Source of the DNA: Nissabacter sp. SGAir0207 | GTDB lineage: Bacteria > Pseudomonadota > Gammaproteobacteria > Enterobacterales > Enterobacteriaceae | Assembly: GCF_005491205.1 (NCBI RefSeq) | Contig: NZ_CP028035.1 | Coordinates: 1,922,001-1,986,000, forward strand | Direction of reading: 5' to 3' | Length of the DNA stretch: 64,000 bases | Part shown: piece after piece, positions 17,667-25,215 of the stretch | Layout: the number at the start of each line of letters is the position of its first letter | Numbering within the stretch: position 1 is the first letter of the stretch | Notes under the pieces: generated by a model | The model's input: the letters and a program-made list of their open reading frames with translations, nothing else | What the model was told of the DNA's origin: nothing | The model's database searches: none | Program-made: the position numbers and the translations under genes

Positions 17667-18116
17667 ATGACGTCCAATGGCACCTCACGGCCATCCACGC
17701 CTGCCGTGGCGCTGTATGAGCTACTTAACCCTATTCCCTACGGCTTGTTTGTCGCCGCCTGGATTTTCGACATTATTTACATCATCAGCACCAACATCTT
17801 TTGGACGCAGGCCGCCAGCTGGCTGATCGCCATTGGGCTGGTACTCGCCATCATCCCGCGGCTGATCAATCTGGTGCAGGTGTGGGTTGGGCACGCCTAC
17901 CCACAGGGTTCGCCAATCAAGATCCACTTCTGGGCCAACCTGCTGGCCATCATCCTCGCCATCTTTAATGCCTTCATCCACAGCCGGGATGCCTATGCCG
18001 TGGTGCCGATGGGCGTGATCCTCTCCACCCTGGTGGTACTGCTGCTGGCGTTCGCCAACCTGCAACTGGCCCTGCGCGAACCCCGTTCCTCTGACATTAA
18101 GGCGGTGACCCGATGA
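17667..18116 (+). CDS. DUF2231 four-helix membrane protein
   Basis: A 149-residue inner-membrane protein with four hydrophobic helices, including PYGLFVAAWIFDIIYIIS and FWANLLAIILAIFNAFIHSRDAY, typical of DUF2231. Family members often accompany periplasmic oxidoreductases. Here the stop overlaps the start of a PQQ-type sugar dehydrogenase lipoprotein gene as ATGA, so the two are translationally coupled. A role as membrane anchor or electron-transfer partner for that enzyme is inference. Confidence 0.85.
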   Translation: MTSNGTSRPSTPAVALYELLNPIPYGLFVAAWIFDIIYIISTNIFWTQAASWLIAIGLVLAIIPRLINLVQVWVGHAYPQGSPIKIHFWANLLAIILAIFNAFIHSRDAYAVVPMGVILSTLVVLLLAFANLQLALREPRSSDIKAVTR

Positions 18117-19429
18117 GAACGACACATCTGCTTTCCTTGCTGGCCGCCTCCCTGATTCTGGCTGGCTGCGACGACGGCTCCACCCTCGACCCCAATAAGC
18201 AGGTAGGGCCGAACCCGGAACTGCCGGAGGCGAAGAACTTCCTGCTGCCACCGATGCAGGTGCCAAGCGGCGTGCCGTGGAAAGAGGGGGAGACCCCCAA
18301 GGTCGCGGCAGGGCTGAAAATTGAAAGGATCGCCGAGGGGCTGATGCACCCGCGCCAGCTCTACGTACTGCCGAACAACGATATTCTGGTGGTCGAGGGC
18401 AACGCGCCGGAGGGGCAGATTGGCCGGCCGAAGCAACTGATCATGGGGCTGGTTCAGCAATCCTCCGGCAAGGGCGGGCAAGGGGGCAACCGCATCACGC
18501 TGCTGCGCAATACCAGCGGCGATGGCCGCACCTGGGAGAAGCATGTTTTCCTGGAGAATCTGCACTCGCCGTTTGGCGTGCAGTTGGTGGGGGACACGCT
18601 CTATGTCGCCAATGCCGACAGCCTCTGGAAATATCGCTACCAGACCGGCGAGACGCGCATCACCGATCCGGGCGTTGAACTGGCAGACCTGCCGGGCGGC
18701 CCGATCAACCACCACTGGACCAAATCGCTGCTGGCCAGCCCGGACGGCAGTAAACTCTACGTGGGCATTGGCTCGAACAGTAACATCACCGAGAACGGCA
18801 TCGGCGCGGAGTTCCGGCGGGCGGCGATTCTGGAAGTGGACGCCGCCACCGGCGCGAGCCGCATCTTCGCCAGCGGCCTGCGCAACCCAACCGGGATGCA
18901 GTGGGAACCGCAGAGCGGCAAGCTGTGGGCGATCGTCAACGAGCGGGATGAGATTGGCGCGGACTTGGTGCCAGACTACATGACCTCGGTGCAGGATGGC
19001 GGTTTCTACGGCTGGCCCTACAGCTACTTCGGCCAGCACATCGATGAGCGCGTCAAACCTCAGCGCCCGGATCTGGTGGCGAAGGCGATCAAACCGGATT
19101 ACGCGCTCAGTTCACACGTCGCGCCACTCGGCCTGTGGTTCTACACCGGCAACAACTTGCCCGCCGAGTACCGCGGCGGAGCCTTTGTCAGTGAGCACGG
19201 CAGCTGGAACCGTAAACCCCTCAATGGCTATCGCGTGTCGTGGGTCGCGTTCCAAAACGGCCAGCCGGTCGGGGAACCGAAGCCGGTGGTGACGGGCTTC
19301 CTGACAGATGATCAACAAGAGGTCAGGGGCCTGCCGGTTGGGCTGGCGCAGGATAAACAGGGCGCGCTGCTGGTCGCGGATGATGCTGGCAACATTGTCT
19401 GGCGCGTCACCGCCGCAGGCACGCCATAA
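18113..19429 (+). CDS. PQQ-type glucose/sorbosone dehydrogenase family lipoprotein
   Basis: A 438-residue lipoprotein. The signal peptide ends in the lipobox LAGC (C19) with Asp at +2, the classical inner-membrane retention signal. The rest reads as the six-bladed beta-propeller of the soluble glucose/sorbosone dehydrogenase family: LPNNDILVVEG, ASGLRNPTGMQWEP, WAIVNERDEIG, GGFYGWPYSYFG and FVSEHGSWNR. Known relatives oxidise aldoses or sorbosone using PQQ; the substrate here is unproven. It is coupled to the DUF2231 membrane gene upstream. A strong terminator follows. Confidence 0.88.
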   Translation: MRTTHLLSLLAASLILAGCDDGSTLDPNKQVGPNPELPEAKNFLLPPMQVPSGVPWKEGETPKVAAGLKIERIAEGLMHPRQLYVLPNNDILVVEGNAPEGQIGRPKQLIMGLVQQSSGKGGQGGNRITLLRNTSGDGRTWEKHVFLENLHSPFGVQLVGDTLYVANADSLWKYRYQTGETRITDPGVELADLPGGPINHHWTKSLLASPDGSKLYVGIGSNSNITENGIGAEFRRAAILEVDAATGASRIFASGLRNPTGMQWEPQSGKLWAIVNERDEIGADLVPDYMTSVQDGGFYGWPYSYFGQHIDERVKPQRPDLVAKAIKPDYALSSHVAPLGLWFYTGNNLPAEYRGGAFVSEHGSWNRKPLNGYRVSWVAFQNGQPVGEPKPVVTGFLTDDQQEVRGLPVGLAQDKQGALLVADDAGNIVWRVTAAGTP

Positions 19430-19450
19430 TCTGCCGCTACACCAAGACCA

Positions 19451-19478
19451 TACCGGGCCATGCGCCCGGTATTTTTTT
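19451..19478 (+). terminator. Intrinsic terminator of the DUF2231/PQQ operon
   Basis: TACCGGGC / GCCCGGTA stem followed by seven T. Confidence 0.9.
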
Positions 19479-19496
19479 GCCTGTGGAGTAGGGGAG

Positions 19497-20171
19497 TCAG
19501 GAGTGCGCGTCGTGCTGCGCCGCCCGTTTTTGCAGGCGTTCACGGATCACCAGATGGTTGGCGGCCACCACGGCGGCCAGCAACAGGCAGTAGAGGGCGA
19601 TGATCGCGATGGCCCATGCGGCCAGTCGGCTGTCGAGCCAGGCACCGGCCAGTGCGGCCAACAGCCAGGCAAGCCAGCGCAACCCGAGTCCGCCAGCACT
19701 GCGCCAGCTGCCACGCGCCAACGCCCGACCGAGCCTGACCAAGGTTCCAGTGATAAAGGTCACGCCCGGTTCACTGCCGCGTACCTGATTCAACAGGCCC
19801 ATGGCGATTGCGATGACCAGCACCATCAGCGGCGGATATTGCGGAGCCGTCGCCAGCCAGGCGATCGCCAACAGCAGCGCCACCAATACCAGCAACAACG
19901 GCGAACGCCAGCTGCCGGCGCGCCGTCCCAACCAAGCCCCGGCAGTGGTGCCAAACAGGAAAGCCACAATCACACCCAGCAAGGGCAGCGCTTTTTGCAG
20001 ATCGCCTTGTTGCAGTGCCTGACCCAGCTTGGAAGTATCGCCCGTGACATAGACGGCCAGCAGATCTTTGCTGTGCAGGTAGAGGGTGGCATCCGTCAGC
20101 CCGGCGGCGATCACCAGCAGCCAGATAAAGGGCGTAGTCGCATCAAGGCGAAAAGGTTTTACGGTCTGCAT
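19497..20171 (-). CDS. yoaK: YoaK/DUF1275-family membrane protein
   Basis: A 224-residue protein with six or so membrane helices and the DUF1275 hallmarks AAGLTDATLYLH, YVTGDTSKLG and VTFITGTLVRLGRAL. Function is unknown for the family. It is convergent to the PQQ operon and leads into a long region without clear genes. Confidence 0.85.
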   Translation of the reverse strand: MQTVKPFRLDATTPFIWLLVIAAGLTDATLYLHSKDLLAVYVTGDTSKLGQALQQGDLQKALPLLGVIVAFLFGTTAGAWLGRRAGSWRSPLLLVLVALLLAIAWLATAPQYPPLMVLVIAIAMGLLNQVRGSEPGVTFITGTLVRLGRALARGSWRSAGGLGLRWLAWLLAALAGAWLDSRLAAWAIAIIALYCLLLAAVVAANHLVIRERLQKRAAQHDAHS

Positions 20172-20616
20172 GGCGTTTCCTGATCGGGCACGCCAACTGG
20201 CGCGTTAATGGAAGGTCGATCTCTTTATAGTCAAGGGTCAGCCATGACGCCATTTATCTTGGAAGAGCAGGGAAGTACCAAACCGGCATAACAGGCCAGC
20301 CCATTACGCACCCCCCAATGCAATTTAACATAATATACATTATGCGTACTATTATAATCCTTTGTCTCTCCGGCAGTTTTCGGCCATGCCCGGCAATATG
20401 CCCACCCCCCGAATTTACCCATGCCTCTCCAGCGCGATTATCGATACCCGTTTATCAAAACCAGCTTCCGGCGTTTTTTCATGATGATACCGCTTGCCCT
20501 GAGGATGCATCCCGTTTCAATGATGCCCACGAATCCAATATGACCAACCGGCGCGGCGTCCCTCTGTCCAGCCTGTACCAATCTCTTCACTACCGATCGC
20601 GCTACGTGAAATCCAG

Positions 20617-20763
20617 ATGACAAAGGCACGCCATCTATACCATCCAGAATCTTGGCACTCTCTGCTGTTCAAGACGTTTAAGAGCGGAACCAGCATGGCG
20701 CGTAAACTTAACATCATTGGTTCTCGACAAGTTAACGGGGAAATGTCAGTGGCTGCTACATAA
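20617..20763 (+). CDS. Short open frame, unrecognised, possibly the tail of a decayed gene
   Basis: 48 codons beginning MTKARHLYHPESWHSLL and ending NGEMSVAAT. Codon use looks like real coding sequence, but there is no good Shine-Dalgarno and the frame stays open ~30 codons upstream of the ATG, so it may be the 3' end of a broken gene. I do not recognise it. Confidence 0.25.
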   Translation: MTKARHLYHPESWHSLLFKTFKSGTSMARKLNIIGSRQVNGEMSVAAT

Positions 20764-20860
20764 CAATCTCCTTTTTTGTGACGTTGTCACCAAGCAACCT
20801 GCCCTTGCCTTTTTGGGTGGAAATACTCTTCTGCTAGGCTTTGGCTTGCTTTTTTATTTT

Positions 20861-20886
20861 ATGTTAAAAGTTTGTTGTAACTAATA
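20861..20886 (+). repeat. Left flanking direct repeat of the T6SS effector island
   Basis: 26 bases matching 25157-25180 apart from a 2-base indel; the last 18 bases (20869-20886) are identical to 25163-25180. The two copies bracket the whole DUF3304/DUF2235 module. Confidence 0.6.
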
Positions 20887-21093
20887 ACAGAGATGGTTTT
20901 GATTAACACCTTAAGCTTAAAATGTTCTTAACAACCCTCTACTTTCTTTGGGAAATGTTATTTTAAAAATAATTTAATAAATATTAACGCATTCAAGAAA
21001 TGAATGCTGCTTTGCAATTTCCAACATGTGATAACGCGATCTCCACAGCATATTTTCGTCATCCTAAGCTATTGCCCTTCGAGACCTTCGCCC

Positions 21094-21790
21094 TCCATTG
21101 ATTAACTTACGCTGACCCTAAACAATATTTCCTGCAAGGCGGAAACATTCAAAAATAAATTAAAAGGAAAAATTGGTGCGTAACAAAAATCTTATTCTGC
21201 TGGCCGGGTTATGCCTGCTTGCCAGCAGTTCACTGGCGCTGGCCGGCACCATTGAGGCCATCAATCACACCAAATGGGCCATTAACCATTTCAGCGTGGA
21301 CGGCCAGTCCGGTATCGATGTAATCAGTCCCTTTCAGGGAGGTGGCGGCGGATGTTGCTATATGGCCCCTACCCAATGGAAACCTGGCATGACGGTCCGC
21401 GTGGACTGGGAAACCGGCGTGGCCTTTGCCGATGATGTGCCGGAAATACCTAAACCAAAGCGTCCTAATCTGGATCATATGGATGCCAAAACAGCAGATT
21501 CAGTTGCCTTGCAATACGCTACAGAATTGCAAAAGTGGCAATTAAAAATTAAGAGCATGAGTAAAACACATACCCAGCAGGTACCGCTTCCTCCCTACAC
21601 TTCAGGCCAGAAAAAGTGTGGCATTACCGTCCACTTCCTGCCCTGCGATGCCGTCAAAGTCACAACCAGTTGCGCTGACTATGGCTCCCCTGACTACCCA
21701 ATTAAAGAGCCCGTCCATATGAAGGAACCGGCCGTATGTCCGAAATAACGCTTAGTCGGGTCTGGTACCCGACCGAATTCTCGGAACAAA
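21094..21790 (+). repeat. Tandem module copy 1: leader + DUF3304 gene + start of effector gene
   Basis: About 700 bases repeated at 21959-22657. The shared parts include the leader CTCCATTGATTA, the DUF3304 signal peptide and N-terminal half (nearly identical), the 3' part of that gene, and the first ~18 codons of the effector. The middle of the DUF3304 gene is diverged between copies. Confidence 0.85.
21176..21748 (+). CDS. DUF3304 periplasmic protein, copy A (probable immunity protein)
   Basis: A 190-residue protein with a cleavable signal peptide (hydrophobic core LLAGLCLLASSSLALAG) and the DUF3304 pattern of a Gly/Cys cluster (FQGGGGGCCY), WKPGMTVRVDWETG and a C-terminal cysteine pair region. 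DUF3304 genes commonly sit beside DUF2235 phospholipase effectors, which suggests periplasmic immunity. The GTG at 21176 is preceded by AAAGGA and matches the start of copy B; a TTG lies one codon upstream. Compared with copy B the N-terminal half is almost identical, but residues ~98-135 are unrelated in sequence. It is followed by a truncated effector start rather than an intact effector. Confidence 0.8.
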   Translation: MRNKNLILLAGLCLLASSSLALAGTIEAINHTKWAINHFSVDGQSGIDVISPFQGGGGGCCYMAPTQWKPGMTVRVDWETGVAFADDVPEIPKPKRPNLDHMDAKTADSVALQYATELQKWQLKIKSMSKTHTQQVPLPPYTSGQKKCGITVHFLPCDAVKVTTSCADYGSPDYPIKEPVHMKEPAVCPK

Positions 21791-21795
21791 CCGAG
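21736..21795 (+). pseudogene. 5' remnant of a DUF2235 effector gene
   Basis: MSEITLSRVWYPTEFSEQ matches the first ~18 residues of the intact effector at 22603 (MSEITLSRVWYPPEFPEQ), then similarity stops. It overlaps the end of DUF3304 copy A exactly as the intact effector overlaps copy B. The open frame continues to 22050 but is unrelated. It is best read as a stub left by duplication or deletion. Confidence 0.8.
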
Positions 21796-21958
21796 TCACC
21801 TATGTCTTTCTGCAATATATATTTATTTTCAGGTTTATCAAAACACGTTAAATTCATTCAGAGCATCAATGTCATTTTTCAATTTCAGCGAAGAAATAGT
21901 GCGAGCCTTGCAGCATTTCCCTACGTTCCCAAATGCATTCAGTCTTACTTCTCTTGTT

Positions 21959-22657
21959 CTCCATTGATTAAAGGACGCCGCCTTCCAAACACTATTCCCT
22001 GCAAAGCGAACACCCTCAAAAGCACATTAAAAGGAATAACCGGTGCGTAAAAAAAATCTTACTCTGCTGACCGGGTTATGCCTGCTTGCCAGCAGTTCAC
22101 TGGCGTTGGCCGGCACCATTGAAGCCATCAATCACACCAAATGGGCCATTAACCGCTTTAGCGTGGACGGCCAGTCCGGTATCGATGTGATCAGCCCCTT
22201 TCAGGGCGGCGGCGGCGGATGTTGCTATATGGCCCCTACCCAATGGAAACCCGGCATGACCGTCCGCGTGGACTGGGAAACCGGCGTGGCCTTTGCCGAT
22301 GATGTACCGGAAATACCTAAACCTAAAAGACCGATTGAAAATGGACAGACTCGCGAAACCTGGCATCAGGAATGGATGATTTACCATGAAAAAATGCAAG
22401 TTTGGAATGCAAAAATTAAGGCAATGAGCAGAAAACATACCCAGCTGGTGCCGCTTCCTCCCTACACTTCGGGCCAGAAAAAGTGTGGCATTACCGTCCA
22501 CTTCCTGCCCTGCGATGCCGTCAAGGTCACAACCAGTTGCGCTGACTATGGCTCCCCTGACTACCCAATTAAAGAGCCCGTCTATATGAAGGAGCCGGCC
22601 GTATGTCCGAAATAACGCTTAGTCGGGTTTGGTACCCGCCCGAATTCCCAGAGCAAG
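21959..22657 (+). repeat. Tandem module copy 2: leader + DUF3304 gene + start of intact effector
   Basis: Second copy of the unit at 21094-21790, offset by about 866 bases. This copy runs on into the full effector gene. Confidence 0.85.
22043..22615 (+). CDS. DUF3304 periplasmic protein, copy B (probable immunity protein of adjacent effector)
   Basis: A 190-residue secreted protein starting at a GTG with AAGGA upstream. The signal peptide is LLTGLCLLASSSLALAG. It is a close paralogue of copy A at both ends but carries a different middle (residues ~97-133, rich in Trp, Met and Lys, such as TWHQEWMIYHEKMQVW). The last 13 bases overlap the effector start, so immunity and effector would be made from coupled translation. 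No lipobox is seen, unlike the lipoprotein Tli1 of some Tle1 systems. Immunity function is inferred from context. Confidence 0.82.
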   Translation: MRKKNLTLLTGLCLLASSSLALAGTIEAINHTKWAINRFSVDGQSGIDVISPFQGGGGGCCYMAPTQWKPGMTVRVDWETGVAFADDVPEIPKPKRPIENGQTRETWHQEWMIYHEKMQVWNAKIKAMSRKHTQLVPLPPYTSGQKKCGITVHFLPCDAVKVTTSCADYGSPDYPIKEPVYMKEPAVCPK

Positions 22658-25044
22658 GACGGCTGCCGTCCGATGCCGAGCTTATCATCCAGAACTACGC
22701 GAAGCAGGAGAGCCTTGAGCGGGCCTACCACAATGCCCTGTGTCTGGCCGCAAACCGCCGGGTGGCACCCCCCTGCTGCAAGACCCTGCATATCAGCCTG
22801 TTTTTTGATGGCACCGGCAATAACCTGAACCATGACCTCTATCAGGCCGTTCCGCCCCATCCCACCAATATTGCCCGCCTGTTCCGGGCCACCATTGGTC
22901 AGGGCTACGCTGCCGGGCTGGGCAAACTGAACGAGGCCTTGACGGATCTGCCCGACAGCGGCGGCAACCGGTTCTACAAATATTACATCCCGGGTGTCGG
23001 CACTCCCTGCCCGGAGATCATGGATCTTGATTTCAGCCTGACCGGACTGGCCTTTGCTGCCCACGGTGAAGAGCGGATCAACTGGGGCCTGCTGCGCATT
23101 ATTGATGCGCTGCGGCGGACGACCGGGTTGGGCAGGCTTGATGATGGCGTATGTTGGGCGTCACTCAAAAAGATGACCAACTTAGGGATCATGCCCGCCA
23201 TGAGTGGCTACTGGAACCGACAGGAAATGTTTGAGCGCCAGCTGAAACAACCGGATCTGTATGACCGGCTGCGCGTTGCCCTCAACCCGGCCGAGCCGGG
23301 CAAAATCAGGCTGCTGGGTATCAAACTCTATGTCTATGGCTTCTCACGCGGCGCGGCCGCGGCCCGGGCGTTTGTTAACTGGCTCGGCGAGCTGTTCTTG
23401 GAGCCGTTTGCTGGCGCAGAGAAACCAGAGCAGTGCCTGCGCGTTGGCGACCTGAAAATCCCCCTCAGCATCGAGTTTCTGGGCCTGCTGGATACGGTGG
23501 CGTCGGTGGGCGTGCCGCATATGGCCCCGGTGGCGGAGGGCCATATGGGCTGGGCCGATGGCAATCAGGAGCTGCCGGCGGAGGAGACCTACGGCGGCCT
23601 GATAAAGCGTTGCGTGCATCTGGTGTCGTCCCATGAACAGCGCCTCTGTTTTCCGCTGGACTCTATTCGGCGCACGGATGGCACCTACCCGGCCCACAGC
23701 CTGGAGGTGATCTACCCTGGTATGCACTCGGATATCGGCGGCGGCTACCCGCCGGGCGATCAGGGCAAAGCCAATGGAAAAGATGACAGCCTGCTGCTAT
23801 CGCAGATTGCGCTGCACGAGCTGTATGCCGCGGCCTTTACCGCCGGCGCTCCGCTCAAGGTCAGTCGGGATGCGCTGCCAGAAGATCTGAGAAGAGAGAC
23901 ATGGCGCGTGCTGCCGGAAGATGTCAGACAGGAATATGAAATATCACCAACCCTTGTCACCCGTTTTAATGCATGGCGGGCATTGACGCTCAATCTCCCG
24001 CCGTCAGCAGAAAACATCAGTGCAAAAGAGGCGACCACCTATCAGCCTATCCAGGCTGCCGACACCCTGGAGGCCGCGTTAGACGCACAGCTGGGCTGGC
24101 TTACGGCCTGGCGTATCCACCGCTATGCCAACGGCACCTGCCAGACCCAGCGTTTCTTTATCGATGCGGCCGCCGACGGGCTGGACCGGCACCGTGACCC
24201 GGCCATTCGCCAGGCCGATGAGGCGGCGCGTGAAAGCCGACAGGACGACATTGAACGCACGCGCCAGCAGCTGCTGGCGAGCGCGCCGCCAAAACAGTTT
24301 GTCTTGCTGCCGCCGGGTGAAAAAGATTTTGATGCCGCCCTCGGTCAGACCCAGCTGCGGCAGGCTGCCGTCGAATTCAGGCAGGACTATCTTGGCCTCG
24401 CGCGTGACCATACCCAGACCTGGTACGTCGAGCCGCTCTATGCCCTAAAAAGCACCATGTTTCTGCTGAACACCGATGACGAATATAGCGAGTGGCTGCG
24501 GATGAAAACCGCCGGTGAAAGCCGGCTGCGCGTGCTGTTCCCCGCCGCCGGGGAGGCCAGCAATGCCGCCCAGCCTGGTGGCCTGGTGCGGGCGCTGTTC
24601 GATGACCAGGTGCATGACTCCCGGGCCTGGTTCATGCACAGCGCGCTGGGGGCACGTGAACCCTGGGGCAGTTACTTCCGCTACCGGATGGTCTACTTCG
24701 GCGAGCGGTGCAGTAAGCCGCTATCGCCGCTGATGGTGGCCGGTGTCGTGGTGGGTGCCGCCACGCTGGTCGAAGGCATCACGTTTATCATCAAGCAGAA
24801 AAAAGTCCCGCAGGCAGTGCTGGGCGCAGCGGGCATGCTCGGCGCCCTCACCCTGGAGGTCGAGGCCATCGAGGTGCTCTCCGGGCAGCCTGTTCCCTTA
24901 CTGCCGGAGGCCGCCCAGTTGCAGGCCTTTACGCAGCAGCCCGGTGCCGTGGTGATACAGCAGAAAAAGGCGATCAGCGACCTGTGGATTGCGCGTGCGA
25001 AGCAGGTGATCCGGGCAATCTGCAATACCTCTCAAGTTTCTTGA
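22603..25044 (+). CDS. Tle1-like T6SS phospholipase effector (DUF2235)
   Basis: An 813-residue alpha/beta hydrolase of the DUF2235 family, which includes the Tle1 phospholipases delivered by type VI secretion. It shows the family entry motif FFDGTGNN (D69-N74), the nucleophile elbow YGFSRGA (S248) and MHSDIGGGYPPGD (D377). A hydrophobic hairpin near residues 707-760 (LMVAGVVVGAATLVEGITF) precedes the C terminus. It has no signal peptide, as expected for T6SS cargo. No vgrG, hcp, PAAR or chaperone gene adjoins it, so it is an orphan effector. It is coupled to DUF3304 copy B by a 13-base overlap. Confidence 0.88.
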   Translation: MSEITLSRVWYPPEFPEQGRLPSDAELIIQNYAKQESLERAYHNALCLAANRRVAPPCCKTLHISLFFDGTGNNLNHDLYQAVPPHPTNIARLFRATIGQGYAAGLGKLNEALTDLPDSGGNRFYKYYIPGVGTPCPEIMDLDFSLTGLAFAAHGEERINWGLLRIIDALRRTTGLGRLDDGVCWASLKKMTNLGIMPAMSGYWNRQEMFERQLKQPDLYDRLRVALNPAEPGKIRLLGIKLYVYGFSRGAAAARAFVNWLGELFLEPFAGAEKPEQCLRVGDLKIPLSIEFLGLLDTVASVGVPHMAPVAEGHMGWADGNQELPAEETYGGLIKRCVHLVSSHEQRLCFPLDSIRRTDGTYPAHSLEVIYPGMHSDIGGGYPPGDQGKANGKDDSLLLSQIALHELYAAAFTAGAPLKVSRDALPEDLRRETWRVLPEDVRQEYEISPTLVTRFNAWRALTLNLPPSAENISAKEATTYQPIQAADTLEAALDAQLGWLTAWRIHRYANGTCQTQRFFIDAAADGLDRHRDPAIRQADEAARESRQDDIERTRQQLLASAPPKQFVLLPPGEKDFDAALGQTQLRQAAVEFRQDYLGLARDHTQTWYVEPLYALKSTMFLLNTDDEYSEWLRMKTAGESRLRVLFPAAGEASNAAQPGGLVRALFDDQVHDSRAWFMHSALGAREPWGSYFRYRMVYFGERCSKPLSPLMVAGVVVGAATLVEGITFIIKQKKVPQAVLGAAGMLGALTLEVEAIEVLSGQPVPLLPEAAQLQAFTQQPGAVVIQQKKAISDLWIARAKQVIRAICNTSQVS

Positions 25045-25156
25045 GATCTCAGAACTGGCGCAAAGAGGCCATTCGTGGTCTCTTCTGCTTATGCCCCTAC
25101 TATCCTGTTGAATTCTTTTGTTAACACCTAAGCCAAACATTACACTTGTTAATATA

Positions 25157-25180
25157 ATGTTAAGTTTGTTGTAACTAATA
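25157..25180 (+). repeat. Right flanking direct repeat of the T6SS effector island
   Basis: 24 bases matching 20861-20886 with a 2-base deletion; lies between the effector stop and the 3' end of bcsC. Confidence 0.6.
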
Positions 25181-25194
25181 TCGGTGGGTGAATA

Positions 25195-25212
25195 AGGCGC
25201 CTTGCGGCGCCT
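25195..25212 (-). terminator. Stem-loop after bcsC
   Basis: AGGCGCC / GGCGCCT arms with a 4-base loop directly after the bcsC stop. Only TTATT follows on the minus strand, so it is a weak intrinsic terminator. Confidence 0.5.
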
Positions 25213-25215
25213 GAG

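Larger units (their letters stand above)
20172..21175. other. 1-kb intergenic region at the left edge of the T6SS island
   Basis: No gene of recognised family. GC content falls sharply after about 20760, and the right part (20800-21175) is AT-rich. It holds a short frame at 20617-20763, a GTGAC-N3-GTCAC palindrome (20778-20790), the left island-flanking repeat (20861-20886) and the leader of the first DUF3304 gene. Overlapping frames on both strands between 20318 and 20717 show no family resemblance and may be remnants. Confidence 0.5.

Noticed and set aside
20318..20717. Several short overlapping frames on both strands left of the T6SS island
   Set aside because: No Shine-Dalgarno, no recognisable family and mutually overlapping; treated as intergenic or remnant sequence.
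21176..22615. DUF3304 proteins as lipoproteins like the Tli1 immunity protein
   Set aside because: The signal peptides end in Ala-Leu-Ala-Gly without a Cys at the cleavage site, so plain periplasmic export is predicted.
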